NCBI RefSeq assembly: GCF_020447305.1
Contig: NZ_CP095732.1
Location: forward strand, 1,706,501-1,770,500
DNA length: 64,000 nt
Origin: Abyssibius alkaniclasticus
Lineage (GTDB): Bacteria > Pseudomonadota > Alphaproteobacteria > Rhodobacterales > Rhodobacteraceae
Reading direction: 5' to 3'
Shown here: positions 28,352-36,940 of the stretch, in pieces
Position numbering within the stretch: the stretch's first letter is position 1
Layout of the letters: each line of letters starts with the position of its first letter
Notes under the pieces: model-generated
Database searches by the model: none
Seen by the model: only the letters and a program-made list of their open reading frames with translations
What the model was told of the DNA's origin: nothing
Made by a program: the position numbers and the translations under genes

Positions 28352-28993
28352 TCAGGCGGTGCCGGGCAACGGGTGGCCGGGCATAAGGTCGTATGGGTGT
28401 TGCCAGTTTGGCAGGGCTTCAAGGCGGGTAAGCCAGGCATCGATATGCGGCAGGTTTGCGCGCTCAAAGCCAAAGGGTTCCGGGTAGAACAGATAGGAAG
28501 AACAGCACAGATCGGCCAGAGTCGGCGCGCTGCCAACCATCCAGCCACGCCCGTTCAAATGATTGTTCAGAATGGTCAGCGCCGCCTTGCAGCGACCAAG
28601 CAGAAAGCTGTTCACGGCCTCGTTGCGGTGCTTTTCGGGCAGGAAGTTGAGCATAAAGCGCGTGGTGCCGAACTGGCTGGAGCCTTTGTGATTGTCCCAC
28701 AGCACCCAGCGCAGAACTTCGCGCGCATCGGCCTCGTTTGCCGGGGCGAACTGCCCGGTTTCCTTAACCAGATAATCCAGTATCACGCCCGATTGGCTAA
28801 GCTTGACATCGCCATGCACCAGAACAGGGCATTCGCCCATGCTGTTGATTTGCCGATATTCCGGGCTGCGCGCCTCGCCCGCGAAGAAATCCACAAAGCG
28901 CGGCGACCAGTGCAGGCCGGCAAGGTTCAGATAGCTTGCAACCTTGTAGGAATGCCCGCTTTGGGCAAAGCAGTAGAGCGTGTAATCAGTCAT
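28352..28993 (-). CDS. Glutathione S-transferase family protein
   Basis: A 213-residue cytosolic GST. The N-terminal thioredoxin-like domain holds CFAQSGHSYKV with a Ser/Cys region near residue 10 and the glutathione contact region MGECPVLVHGDVKLSQSGVI near 54. The C-terminal all-helical domain follows. Substrate unknown. The ATG at 28993 overlaps the stop of the 78-residue gene by 8 nt, so it is embedded in the beta-oxidation operon, perhaps detoxifying a reactive intermediate (inference). Confidence 0.88.
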   Translation of the reverse strand: MTDYTLYCFAQSGHSYKVASYLNLAGLHWSPRFVDFFAGEARSPEYRQINSMGECPVLVHGDVKLSQSGVILDYLVKETGQFAPANEADAREVLRWVLWDNHKGSSQFGTTRFMLNFLPEKHRNEAVNSFLLGRCKAALTILNNHLNGRGWMVGSAPTLADLCCSSYLFYPEPFGFERANLPHIDAWLTRLEALPNWQHPYDLMPGHPLPGTA

Positions 28994-29222
28994 CGGTCTT
29001 CCCCTTTTCGCCGGATGTCGGCGCGCCGTAGATCGCAATGAAATCCCGAAAGGCGGCATCAAGCTTGTCGGGGTCGGCAAACTGGTCGAGCTGTTCGAGC
29101 AGCACCACCAGCAGATAGTTGTTCCCCAGCCCGTAACGCGCGCTCAACCCCCGAAGGCGCGTATAGGCGTCCTCCGTCAGGTTCATGCTGCGGCGCACGG
29201 GCAGGGGGAGCGGCCTGGCCAT
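28986..29222 (-). CDS. Small conserved-looking protein in beta-oxidation operon, unknown
   Basis: A 78-residue soluble protein with a basic start ([20 protein letters not shown]) and two amphipathic helices (YLLVVLLEQLDQF, DAAFRDFIAIYG). I do not recognise a named family. The short strand-like start followed by helices recalls small ribbon-helix-helix regulators, but this is weak. It is locked between neighbours: its ATG shares the stop of the acyl-CoA dehydrogenase (TGATG) and its stop overlaps GST by 8 nt. That coupling supports it as a real gene. Confidence 0.65.
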   Translation of the reverse strand: MARPLPLPVRRSMNLTEDAYTRLRGLSARYGLGNNYLLVVLLEQLDQFADPDKLDAAFRDFIAIYGAPTSGEKGKTDD

Positions 29223-31000
29223 CAGAATGCCTCGGCCGGCAGGTCCATCACCGGTGCGGCCCCCGACATGATGCGCGCCAGATTAAGCTGCGTTTCTGGC
29301 ATGATCCGCGCCATGAAATAGCGCCCGGTGGCCAGTTTCGCTTTGTAAAAGGCGGCATCGCCCGTGCCTGCGTCCAGTGCCGCCTTGGCGGCAATCGCCA
29401 TGCGCGCCCACATCAGCCCAAGGGCGACATGGCCAAACATGTGCATGAAGTCGTTCGAGCCTGCCAGCGCGGCATTCGGGTCTTTCATCCCGGCCTGCAT
29501 GAAATACATCATCGCGGCCTGCAAATCCTTGCTGCCGGCTTTCAGCGGGTCAAGGAACTGCTCTTTCAGCTCGGCATCGGCTGCGTTGTCCTTCAGGAAA
29601 TCCTTCACCATTTCAAAGAAGGCCATAGCGTGCTTGCCGCCATCGCTGGCCAGCTTGCGGCCCACAAGGTCGAGCGCCTGAATGCCGTTGGCACCTTCAT
29701 AGATCATCGCAATGCGGGCATCGCGCACGAACTGGCTCATGCCCTGTTCTTCGATATAGCCGTGGCCACCAAACACCTGCTGGGCCTTCACGGCACTGTC
29801 AAAACCCTTGTCGGTCAGATAGCCCTTGATCACCGGAATCAGCAGCGAAAGCATTCCATCGGCATCTTTGCTGCCGGTCGATTTATAATCATCGAGCATG
29901 GTTGCCCCCCACAGCGCAAAGGCGCGCGCGCCTTCGACAAAGGCTTTCTGGTCAAGCAACATGCGGCGGATATCGGGGTGAACGATCAGCGGGTCGGCGG
30001 GGCCATCGGGGTTTTCGGCGCCGGTTACTGCGCGGCCCTGCAAACGATCTTGCGCATAGGCTGCGGCGTTCTGATAGGCCACAACCGCCTGCCCAAGCCC
30101 CTGCAGGCCCACGCCAAGCCGGGCCTCGTTCATCATGGTGAACATGGCGCGCAGCCCTTTATGCGCATCGCCGCACAAATAGCCGGTGGCCCCGTCGTAA
30201 TTCATGACACAGGTGGCATTGCCGTGGATGCCCATCTTCTCTTCGAGCTTGCCGACAGACAGGTTGTTGGCCGCGCCAAGCGCGCCATCATCGCCCACCA
30301 TGATTTTGGGCACGATGAACAGGCTGATGCCCTTCACGCCCTCCGGCCCACCCGGAATTTTGGCCAGCACGAGGTGGATGACGTTGTCGGCCATGTCATG
30401 ATCGCCCGCCGAGATGAAAATCTTCTGGCCGGTAATCTTGTAGCTGCCATCGTCTTGCGGTTCCGCCCTGGTGCGCAGCAGGCCAAGGTCGGTGCCGCAA
30501 TGCGGCTCGGTCAGGTTCATGGTGCCTGTCCATTCGCATGTAACCATTTTGGGCAGGAATTTGGCCTTTAGCGCGTCTGAAGCATGGGCGTGGATGGCGG
30601 AATAGGCGCCATGCGTCAGCCCGGCATACATGTTGAACGCCATGTTCGAGGCGACCGAAAGTTCACCCACGGCGGTCGACAGCACATGCGGCATTCCCTG
30701 GCCGCCATAGTCGGGGTCACAATCCAGCCCCGTCCAGCCGCCTTCGCGCAAGGTGTCAAACGCCGCCTTGAAGCCTTCGGGCGTGCGCACAACACCGTTT
30801 TCTAGCACACAGCCCTGCCGGTCGCCCACCTCGTTGAGCGGCGCAAAGACATCGCGCGCCAGCTTGCCCGCTTCTTCCAGCACGGCCGAGGTAAAATCGG
30901 CGGTCAGGTCTTCATAGCCGGGCAGGGCGCTGTCTTGCACTTTCAGCACCTCGTGCAGCACAAAGCCAAGATCGTTGAGCGGGGCGTTATAGATGGGCAT
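29222..31000 (-). CDS. Acyl-CoA dehydrogenase with C-terminal extension (FadE/DmdC-like)
   Basis: A 592-residue flavoprotein that introduces the first double bond in beta-oxidation. The order is an N-terminal lid ([10 protein letters not shown]), then the ACAD core with [15 protein letters not shown] near residue 160, [16 protein letters not shown] near 200, the catalytic-region helix [17 protein letters not shown], the dimer motif [18 protein letters not shown] near 415, and an extra C-terminal helical domain. The same architecture occurs in DmdC of DMSP degradation, but the FadA/FadJ neighbours favour fatty acid oxidation. Start 31000 has AAGGA 7-8 nt upstream. Confidence 0.9.
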   Translation of the reverse strand: MPIYNAPLNDLGFVLHEVLKVQDSALPGYEDLTADFTSAVLEEAGKLARDVFAPLNEVGDRQGCVLENGVVRTPEGFKAAFDTLREGGWTGLDCDPDYGGQGMPHVLSTAVGELSVASNMAFNMYAGLTHGAYSAIHAHASDALKAKFLPKMVTCEWTGTMNLTEPHCGTDLGLLRTRAEPQDDGSYKITGQKIFISAGDHDMADNVIHLVLAKIPGGPEGVKGISLFIVPKIMVGDDGALGAANNLSVGKLEEKMGIHGNATCVMNYDGATGYLCGDAHKGLRAMFTMMNEARLGVGLQGLGQAVVAYQNAAAYAQDRLQGRAVTGAENPDGPADPLIVHPDIRRMLLDQKAFVEGARAFALWGATMLDDYKSTGSKDADGMLSLLIPVIKGYLTDKGFDSAVKAQQVFGGHGYIEEQGMSQFVRDARIAMIYEGANGIQALDLVGRKLASDGGKHAMAFFEMVKDFLKDNAADAELKEQFLDPLKAGSKDLQAAMMYFMQAGMKDPNAALAGSNDFMHMFGHVALGLMWARMAIAAKAALDAGTGDAAFYKAKLATGRYFMARIMPETQLNLARIMSGAAPVMDLPAEAF

Positions 31001-31010
31001 CGGGCTGTCC

Positions 31011-31406
31011 TTATTCTGCGGCTTCGGCCGAACGCTGGGCCAAAATGTTCTGGATCTGGGCAAGCTGCGCTGAAAGCTCGGCAATGGCGCCGGAAAGCTC
31101 GTCGCGCTGGGCCTGCATTTCCGCCAACCGTTCGCGCGCTTTTTCGCAGGTGCGGGTCAGCTGCGTGGTTTGCTGGTCATCGACATTGTAAAGGTTCAGC
31201 AACTGGCGAATGTCTTCCAGCGAAAAACCAAAGCGTTTGCCTTGCATGATCAGCTTCATCCGGCCCCGGCAGGCGCGCGTGAACAGGCGGCGCTGGCCCT
31301 GGCGGATGGGAAAAATCAGCTCTTTGGATTGGTAAAAGCGCAAGGTGCGCGGGGTGACACCAAACTCGGCACACATCTGGCCGATCGTCATAACTTCATC
31401 AGGCAT
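31011..31406 (-). CDS. MerR-family transcriptional regulator, first gene of the beta-oxidation operon
   Basis: A 131-residue MerR-type regulator. The winged helix starts [25 protein letters not shown], followed by a leucine-zipper-like coiled coil (residues 85-125). No metal-binding Cys cluster is seen, which fits MerR proteins that control fatty acid or branched-chain acid breakdown. The stop is 10 nt before the acyl-CoA dehydrogenase start. The ATG at 31406 has AGGAGG 10 nt upstream. TTGACGTAA repeats lie in its promoter. It is paralogous to the next MerR gene. Confidence 0.87.
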   Translation of the reverse strand: MPDEVMTIGQMCAEFGVTPRTLRFYQSKELIFPIRQGQRRLFTRACRGRMKLIMQGKRFGFSLEDIRQLLNLYNVDDQQTTQLTRTCEKARERLAEMQAQRDELSGAIAELSAQLAQIQNILAQRSAEAAE

Positions 31407-31424
31407 ATTCAAAAAACCTCCTGC

Positions 31425-31487
31425 TTACGTCAATGTAAACAGGATGGGGGTGCGGGGCGATTCGATCAAGCTTTAACCTTGACGTAA
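31425..31487. promoter_or_regulatory. Paired TTGACGTAA elements upstream of the first merR gene
   Basis: TTGACGTAA occurs on the minus strand at 31425-31433 and on the plus strand at 31479-31487, followed there by ACGTTAGCTTTACG. A third copy is before the second merR gene. Repetition only in these two control regions suggests binding sites for one or both MerR proteins. Confidence 0.5.
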
Positions 31488-31547
31488 ACGTTAGCTTTAC
31501 GCGACGTTACCCACCCGGAACCCCGCCTTTTGGCGCGAATTGCGCCG

Positions 31548-31925
31548 CTAACCTTTCGCAAGCTTGTCTTTCGCCCAGCTTTCGAACTGCTGCAATTCCT
31601 CGATTGCGGCGCGTAAATGCGCGATGCGCGATTGCAAAACCTCGCGCTGTTCATTGGCGCGTTCGATAAGGTCGGTAAGCTGCTCGGTGTTGCCTTCGGT
31701 GGAATTGTAAAGCGAAAGCCATTGGCGCACGTCTTCGAGCGGAAATTCCAGCCGCCTTGCGCGCAAAATCAGGGTCAACCGCGCCTGCTCGCGCGGGCCA
31801 TAATAGCGCGCGCGCCCAACACGTTCCGGAGACAGAAGCTCGATATATTCGTAATATCGCAGCGCGCGCGGGGTTACTTCAAATCGGGCGCACATCTCCT
31901 TTAGCGTCAATCGTTGCGGTTCCAC
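31548..31925 (-). CDS. MerR-family transcriptional regulator, second paralogue
   Basis: A 125-residue MerR protein with winged helix LTLKEMCARFEVTPRALRYYEYIELL and a C-terminal coiled coil, clearly similar to the gene at 31011-31406 (shared spacing EDIRQLL/EDVRQWL followed by SLYN or NLYN). Probably a duplication. The gap of 141 nt and its own TTGACGTAA element indicate separate transcription. It may cross-regulate the fad operon or sense a different acyl-CoA; which is unknown. Confidence 0.85.
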   Translation of the reverse strand: MEPQRLTLKEMCARFEVTPRALRYYEYIELLSPERVGRARYYGPREQARLTLILRARRLEFPLEDVRQWLSLYNSTEGNTEQLTDLIERANEQREVLQSRIAHLRAAIEELQQFESWAKDKLAKG

Positions 31926-31942
31926 GGCTCCACATCCAATAG

Positions 31943-31966
31943 TTGACGTAACGTAATTTTACGCCC
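31943..31966. promoter_or_regulatory. TTGACGTAA element upstream of the second merR gene
   Basis: TTGACGTAACGTAA starting at 31943 is followed by TTTTACGCC. It shares TTGACGTAA with the two copies before the neighbouring merR gene and sits 18 nt upstream of the start codon at 31925. Confidence 0.45.
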
Positions 31967-32092
31967 TTTCCGGGGTTTCAGGCAAGCAGATTCCCCAAAA
32001 CCCAAGGCCAAGCCGTGCCGTGGGCTGGCCGCATTAGGCTTTGACATTTCCGGTTATGCTTAGTGATATGCGCCCAACATGCAGGAGAAGAC

Positions 32093-32533
32093 ATGGCCAG
32101 CCAGGCAGATGGTGCAGACAAAAAGGCACGTATTGCGCGCCAGTTCATCGAGGCGATACCGCATTCGCGCGAGCTTGGAATGCAGATTGAATCAATCGGC
32201 GCGGGCGAGGCGGTGTTGAGCATCGGCTATGACGAACGTTTTGTTGGCGATGCGGAATCGGGTGTATTGCATGGCGGCGTTGTTACGGCTTTGCTGGATA
32301 CCAGCGCCGGGGCTGCCGTTATGGCGCATGACAGCCATCCGCTTTCCACCGCAACGCTGGATTTGCGCATCGACTATATGCGCCCGGCACGGCCCGGCAA
32401 TCGCATCGTCGCGCGGGCCGAATGTTACCGTGTCACGCGCAGCGTGGCCTTTGTGCGCGCCACTGCCAGCGACGGTGGCGATGGCCCGGTCGCCACTGCC
32501 GCCGGTGCCTTTACGATTGAGAGGCGGGATTGA
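32093..32533 (+). CDS. PaaI-family hotdog thioesterase
   Basis: A 146-residue acyl-CoA thioesterase of the PaaI type. Key motif: [21 protein letters not shown] (His-Gly-Gly plus Asp active site region) near residue 58. The start at 32093 has AGGAG 5 nt upstream. Its stop overlaps the next thioesterase by 1 nt (TGATG). The pair lies next to a fatty acid oxidation operon, suggesting a role in acyl-CoA turnover. Confidence 0.87.
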   Translation: MASQADGADKKARIARQFIEAIPHSRELGMQIESIGAGEAVLSIGYDERFVGDAESGVLHGGVVTALLDTSAGAAVMAHDSHPLSTATLDLRIDYMRPARPGNRIVARAECYRVTRSVAFVRATASDGGDGPVATAAGAFTIERRD

Positions 32534-33048
32534 TGAAGCACCCACATGCCGAACCCGTCCAGCAGATCAAACTGCGCCGCGACACGGCGCTCGAACGGCT
32601 TGTGCAGCGCATTCCCTATGCGCGGCATCTGGATGTGCAGTTTGACCGGCGCGGCGATGAGTTGACCGCGCGGCTGCCCTTTGCCGAACGGCTGATCGGC
32701 AACCCGCTTCTGCCGGCCTTGCATGGCGGGGCCGTGGGTGCGTTTCTGGAGATCGCAGCGCAGATCGAACTGAGCTGGTCCATGCTTTGGGCGGTCATGG
32801 AAGAGGGCGCGCATGATGCGCCGCTTCCAGCTGAAACCTTTCCGCAAATGCCGAAAACCATTGATTTTACGGTGGATTACCTGCGCTCCGGCCGCCCGCG
32901 CGACGCCTATGCGCGCGCCCGCGTCAACCGGCAGGGGCGGCGCTATGCCTCGGTGCAGGTCGAGGCGTGGCAAGACAATCGTGACCGGCCCTTTGCAATG
33001 GCGGTTGGCCATTTTCTGATGCCACCATCGCCCGACGGCCCGTTGTGA
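32533..33048 (+). CDS. PaaI-family hotdog thioesterase, second copy
   Basis: A 171-residue relative of the upstream thioesterase, with LPALHGGAVGAFLEIAAQIEL as the active-site helix near residue 65; here the Asp of the first copy is Glu. It is longer in the loop before the fourth strand. Translation starts at 32533 within the previous stop. Two diverged hotdog proteins encoded back to back could form a hetero-oligomer or handle different acyl-CoA sizes. The stop overlaps the MATE gene by GTGA. Confidence 0.84.
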   Translation: MKHPHAEPVQQIKLRRDTALERLVQRIPYARHLDVQFDRRGDELTARLPFAERLIGNPLLPALHGGAVGAFLEIAAQIELSWSMLWAVMEEGAHDAPLPAETFPQMPKTIDFTVDYLRSGRPRDAYARARVNRQGRRYASVQVEAWQDNRDRPFAMAVGHFLMPPSPDGPL

Positions 33049-34400
33049 CGCCCGAAAGCATAACCCATCGCCGCATTCTCAAGGCGGCGATTCCAATCAT
33101 CCTGTCCAATGCCACCGTGCCCATTCTGGGTGCGGTCGATACCGGGGTCATCGGCCAGCTTGGCGCAGCAGCCCCCATTGGCGCGGTGGGCATTGGTGCG
33201 ATCATCCTCAGCTCGCTTTACTGGGTGTTCGGCTTTTTGCGCATGGGCACCACCGGGCTGGTGGCGCAAGCAGTCGGGGCAGGCAACCGGGTTGAGGCAA
33301 GCGCGCTGCTCATGCGTGGCCTGATCGTGGGCGGCGTTGCCGGGCTTGCGCTGGTTGCGCTGCAACTGCCGCTGTTCTGGCTGGCCTTCAAAATTGCCCC
33401 GGCCAGCGCCGAGGTAGAAAGCCTTGCGCAAACCTATCTGGCTGTGCGCATCTGGTCGGCGCCTGCGGCCATTGGCATTTATGCCATTACCGGCTGGCTG
33501 ATCGGGCAGGAACGGATGCGCGCCGTGCTGGTGCTGCAACTTGTCATGAATCTCAGCAATATCGGGCTCGATCTGTGGTTTGTGCTGGGGCTGGACTGGG
33601 GCGTGCCGGGCGTGGCCTTCGCCACCGTTCTGGCCGAAATGGCCGGGCTTTCGCTTGGACTGTATCTGTGCCGCGATGCCTTTTCGGGCCGTGCCTGGCG
33701 CGACAGGGCGCGTATTTTCGACCGGCTGCGCATCAAACGAATGCTGGTGGTGAATGGCGATATCATGGTGCGCTCGGTGCTGCTGCTGGCCGCATTCCAG
33801 GCCTTTTTGTTCACCGCCGCCGGGCTGGGGGACGAGGCGCTTGCCGCAAATCAGGTGCTGATGCAGTTCATGAACATCACCGCCTATGCGCTGGACGGTT
33901 TTGCCTTCGCGGTCGAGGCGCTGGTGGGGGCGGCCCTGGGCGCGGGCGCGCTGGCCGCGCTGCGCCGCGCGGTGCTGCTGTGTGCCATCTGGTCGCTGAT
34001 CGGCGCTTTGCTCCTGTCGTTCGGGTTTTGGGTTTTCGGCCCCTGGCTGATCGATGTGATGTCAACCCATGAGGGCGTGCGTGACGCCGCGCGGCAATAC
34101 CTCATCTGGATGGTGCTTGCGCCGCTGGTTGGCTTTGCAAGCTGGTTTCTGGATGGTGTGTTCATTGGTGCAACCGCCACGCGCGCCATGCGCATTGCCA
34201 TGCTGCAATCCACGCTCATTTACGCCGTGGCGCTGGTGGTGCTTGTGCCGCTCTGGGGCAATCACGGGCTGTGGCTGGCCATGCTCGTGCTGTTTGCCGC
34301 GCGCGCAATCACGCTGGCGTGGCACTACCCCGCGATAGAGTTGGCCGCCGCAAGCCAGGCGCTGCGCCCGCTGCCCACCGCATCGGCAACCGACGCATAG
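33045..34400 (+). CDS. MATE-family efflux transporter (DinF-like)
   Basis: A 451-residue, twelve-span inner membrane antiporter of the multidrug and toxic compound extrusion family. The N-terminal motif [23 protein letters not shown] and the repeat in the second half ([23 protein letters not shown]) fit the DinF branch. It starts with GTG overlapping the thioesterase stop. Its last 76 nt overlap the convergent pyrD gene, an unusually long tail-to-tail overlap. Substrate unknown. Confidence 0.9.
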   Translation: MTPESITHRRILKAAIPIILSNATVPILGAVDTGVIGQLGAAAPIGAVGIGAIILSSLYWVFGFLRMGTTGLVAQAVGAGNRVEASALLMRGLIVGGVAGLALVALQLPLFWLAFKIAPASAEVESLAQTYLAVRIWSAPAAIGIYAITGWLIGQERMRAVLVLQLVMNLSNIGLDLWFVLGLDWGVPGVAFATVLAEMAGLSLGLYLCRDAFSGRAWRDRARIFDRLRIKRMLVVNGDIMVRSVLLLAAFQAFLFTAAGLGDEALAANQVLMQFMNITAYALDGFAFAVEALVGAALGAGALAALRRAVLLCAIWSLIGALLLSFGFWVFGPWLIDVMSTHEGVRDAARQYLIWMVLAPLVGFASWFLDGVFIGATATRAMRIAMLQSTLIYAVALVVLVPLWGNHGLWLAMLVLFAARAITLAWHYPAIELAAASQALRPLPTASATDA

Positions 34401-35446
34401 CCATCGCGCTGCAAAAGCGCATCAAGGTCGCGGGCGATGGTGTTGACCAGCCCGATTCCGCCATAGACCAGCGCGGAATAAAGCTGCACGGCGCTGGCCC
34501 CGGCGCGGATTTTTTCATAAGCCTGCGCGCCAGTTGCAATGCCGCCCACACCCACAAGCGGAATGCGCCCATCAAGCCGCTGCGACAGCTCTGCCAATAT
34601 GCGGGTGGAGGGCACGAACAAGGGCGCGCCGGAAAGCCCGCCCGCCTCGGCGCTTTGGGGCGAGGTCAAGCCGTTGCGCGCCAGTGTCGTGTTGGTGGCG
34701 ATCACCGCATCCAGCCCGCTTTCGCGCGCAATCTCGGCAATATCGTCAAGTGCGGCGAGATCCAGATCGGGGGCGATTTTGAGAAAGACCGGGATAGGGC
34801 GGGGCAGGGTGGCGCGCATCTCCATAACGCCTGCCAGCAGCGCCGAAAGCGCCGCCTTGCCCTGCAAATCGCGCAGTTTTTCGGTATTGGGCGAGGAGAC
34901 ATTGACGGTGGCAAAATCGACATACGGCCCGCAAATGCGCAGCACCTGGGCGAAATCGGCCGCGCGGTTGGCGCTGTCCTTGTTGGCCCCAAGGTTCAGC
35001 CCGACAATCCCAGTGCCGGGGCCAGTGCCGGGGCCAGTGCCGGGGCCAGCTTTGGGGCGGGCCCGCAGCCGCGCCGCAATTGCCTCGGCCCCGTCATTGT
35101 TAAAACCGAACCGGTTGATCACTGCCTGATCTTCACGCAGCCGAAACAGGCGCGGCCTGGGGTTGCCTGGTTGCGCGCGCGGGGTGGCGGCACCAAGTTC
35201 AATAAAGCCAAAGCCCGATTGCAGCAGCGGCGCAATGGCCCGTGCGTTCTTGTCAAACCCGGCCGCAAGGCCAACGGGGTTGGGCAGGTTCAGCCCGGCA
35301 AGCCTGGTTTCCAGCCGCGGGGTGGAAAAGGCGCCGGGCGTTGGCACCAGCCCGCGCCGCAGCGCGGATATGGCGAAACCATGCGCAAGTTCAGGCTCCA
35401 TCCGTTGTAAAACCGGCATCCCCAGCGCCATCAAAAGCCGCTTCAT
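34325..35446 (-). CDS. pyrD: Dihydroorotate dehydrogenase, quinone type (class 2)
   Basis: Oxidises dihydroorotate to orotate in pyrimidine synthesis, reducing membrane quinone. The 373-residue chain has the class 2 N-terminal helical extension (residues 1-45), then [17 protein letters not shown], the catalytic-Ser region [30 protein letters not shown], and [19 protein letters not shown] for FMN phosphate binding. Odd point: three Gly-Thr-Gly-Pro repeats before [13 protein letters not shown], encoded by a 12-bp tandem repeat. The 3' end overlaps the MATE gene by 76 nt; the start overlaps the DUF952 stop. Confidence 0.93.
   Translation of the reverse strand: MKRLLMALGMPVLQRMEPELAHGFAISALRRGLVPTPGAFSTPRLETRLAGLNLPNPVGLAAGFDKNARAIAPLLQSGFGFIELGAATPRAQPGNPRPRLFRLREDQAVINRFGFNNDGAEAIAARLRARPKAGPGTGPGTGPGTGIVGLNLGANKDSANRAADFAQVLRICGPYVDFATVNVSSPNTEKLRDLQGKAALSALLAGVMEMRATLPRPIPVFLKIAPDLDLAALDDIAEIARESGLDAVIATNTTLARNGLTSPQSAEAGGLSGAPLFVPSTRILAELSQRLDGRIPLVGVGGIATGAQAYEKIRAGASAVQLYSALVYGGIGLVNTIARDLDALLQRDGYASVADAVGSGRSAWLAAANSIAG
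35010..35049 (-). repeat. 12-bp tandem repeat inside pyrD
   Basis: CCAGTGCCGGGG is repeated three times exactly (35010, 35022, 35034) plus a partial CCAG. It encodes Gly-Thr-Gly-Pro units in PyrD, in frame, in a loop before the conserved LNLGANK motif. Confidence 0.9.
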
Positions 35447-35781
35447 GCCACACCGTCTGGCAGCACATGTGCCTGCCCGTCATGGATGATCGCCTTGGCC
35501 CAAAGCGCCTGATCGCGCCGCAAAGGCGCGTAAAGATGCGGGAATAAATCGCCCCCGCGCGAGGGCTCCCATTTCAAGGCATCGCCCAGATCATCGGCCT
35601 CATAGGCGAGCAGCACCAGTGGCGAGGCCCCCGCAAAATGCCGCGCCAGAGTTTCACCCAACTGTGCGGCGGTTGAAAAATGGATGAAGCCATCGGCCAG
35701 ATCGACCGGCGCGCCGCGGGTTTCGCCGCTCGCATCCAGCGCCTGCATTTCAGCGGGGTGAAGAATTTTGTAAATGCGCAT
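35443..35781 (-). CDS. DUF952 domain protein
   Basis: A 112-residue single-domain DUF952 protein (motif [22 protein letters not shown] near residue 29; [17 protein letters not shown] near 71). The structure of relatives is a small ADP-ribosyltransferase-like fold, but no activity is established. Coupled to pyrD by a 4-nt ATGA overlap, so they are co-expressed; this arrangement is common and does not imply a pyrimidine role. Confidence 0.86.
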   Translation of the reverse strand: MRIYKILHPAEMQALDASGETRGAPVDLADGFIHFSTAAQLGETLARHFAGASPLVLLAYEADDLGDALKWEPSRGGDLFPHLYAPLRRDQALWAKAIIHDGQAHVLPDGVA

Positions 35782-35818
35782 GGCGCTATGTCGCGCGGGT
35801 TTGCATTGCCGTCAAGCC

Positions 35819-36736
35819 TTAAGGTGTCATCGATTGGCGGGCTTTGCTGCGGGCAAGGCCAAGCTGGCGTTCGCGCCAGATGATCAGCAGCCCTGCAAGC
35901 ACCACGATTGACGCGCCCGCCAGCACAGTTGGCGTTGGCACCTCGTCAAACAGGAACATGCCAATGACAATGGCCAGCAGCATGGAGGAATATTCGAACG
36001 GTGCAATGACCGAAGCATCGGCATGGCGGTAGGAGTTGGTAAGCAGGATTTGCCCCACCCCGCCGGCCAACCCCGCCAGAACCAGCAGCATGGCCTGGCT
36101 GGCATTGGGCAAGACCCAGCCGAAAGGCAATGTGACCAGGGACAGCACCGTTGCGGTCAGCGAGAAGTAAAACACAATCGCCGGTGTGCTTTCCCTGGTG
36201 ATGAGCTTGCGCACGAAAATCTGTGCCAAGGCGGCAAAGGTCGCCCCGGCCAGCGTGATGACCACGCCAAGCGTTTGCAGCGCATCTAGCTGGTCGGTGC
36301 CGATAACGCTGAGCCGCGGGCCAACGATGATCAGCACGCCGATCATTCCCAGAACCACGGCTGAAATGCGGAACACCCGCACCTGCTCGCCCAGAAACAT
36401 TGCGGCGAACACAACCACCAGCAACGGCGAGGCATAGCCTATGGCCGTAACCTCGGGCAAGGGCAGCAGGCCAAGCGCGGTAAACCCGCAGCCCATTGCA
36501 ATTGTGCCGACCAGCCCGCGCCAGACATGGCCCATCGGGTTTTTGGTGGCCAGCCCGTCGCGCAGATGCCCGCTATAGGCAAGCCAGACCAGTATGACGG
36601 GCATGGCAAAAAGCGAGCGGAAGAACACCGTCTGCCCCGGTGGCACATCGCCGGCAACGGTCTTGATCGCGGTGGCCATTGCGGTAAACACCACAACCGA
36701 GGCGATTTTCAGAAATATACCGCGCAGCGGATTCAT
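35819..36736 (-). CDS. EamA/DMT-family transporter
   Basis: A 305-residue membrane protein with two five-span EamA repeats. The first repeat includes GYASPLLVVVFAAMFLGEQVRVFR, the second EYSSMLLAIVIGMFLFDEVP. It is the third DMT transporter in this window, not closely similar to the other two by eye. Cargo is unknown. No strong ribosome-binding site: CACAGGCCC precedes the ATG. Confidence 0.87.
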   Translation of the reverse strand: MNPLRGIFLKIASVVVFTAMATAIKTVAGDVPPGQTVFFRSLFAMPVILVWLAYSGHLRDGLATKNPMGHVWRGLVGTIAMGCGFTALGLLPLPEVTAIGYASPLLVVVFAAMFLGEQVRVFRISAVVLGMIGVLIIVGPRLSVIGTDQLDALQTLGVVITLAGATFAALAQIFVRKLITRESTPAIVFYFSLTATVLSLVTLPFGWVLPNASQAMLLVLAGLAGGVGQILLTNSYRHADASVIAPFEYSSMLLAIVIGMFLFDEVPTPTVLAGASIVVLAGLLIIWRERQLGLARSKARQSMTP

Positions 36737-36940
36737 GGGCCTGTGCCGGGGAAGGTATTCATGCCCCGACTATGAGACTCGCGCCGGAATTGTCGAGCGA
36801 TTAATGCGCGCGAATGCCCTGTCGTCACGAATCCTTTGCAGTAAGTGGCTAAACCCCGTTAGGATTGCGCCGTGATCGCAGCAGATGGACCCGACTCGGC
36901 GCAATGCTGCGTAGCCAATAAATTAACGGAGGATAATGTC

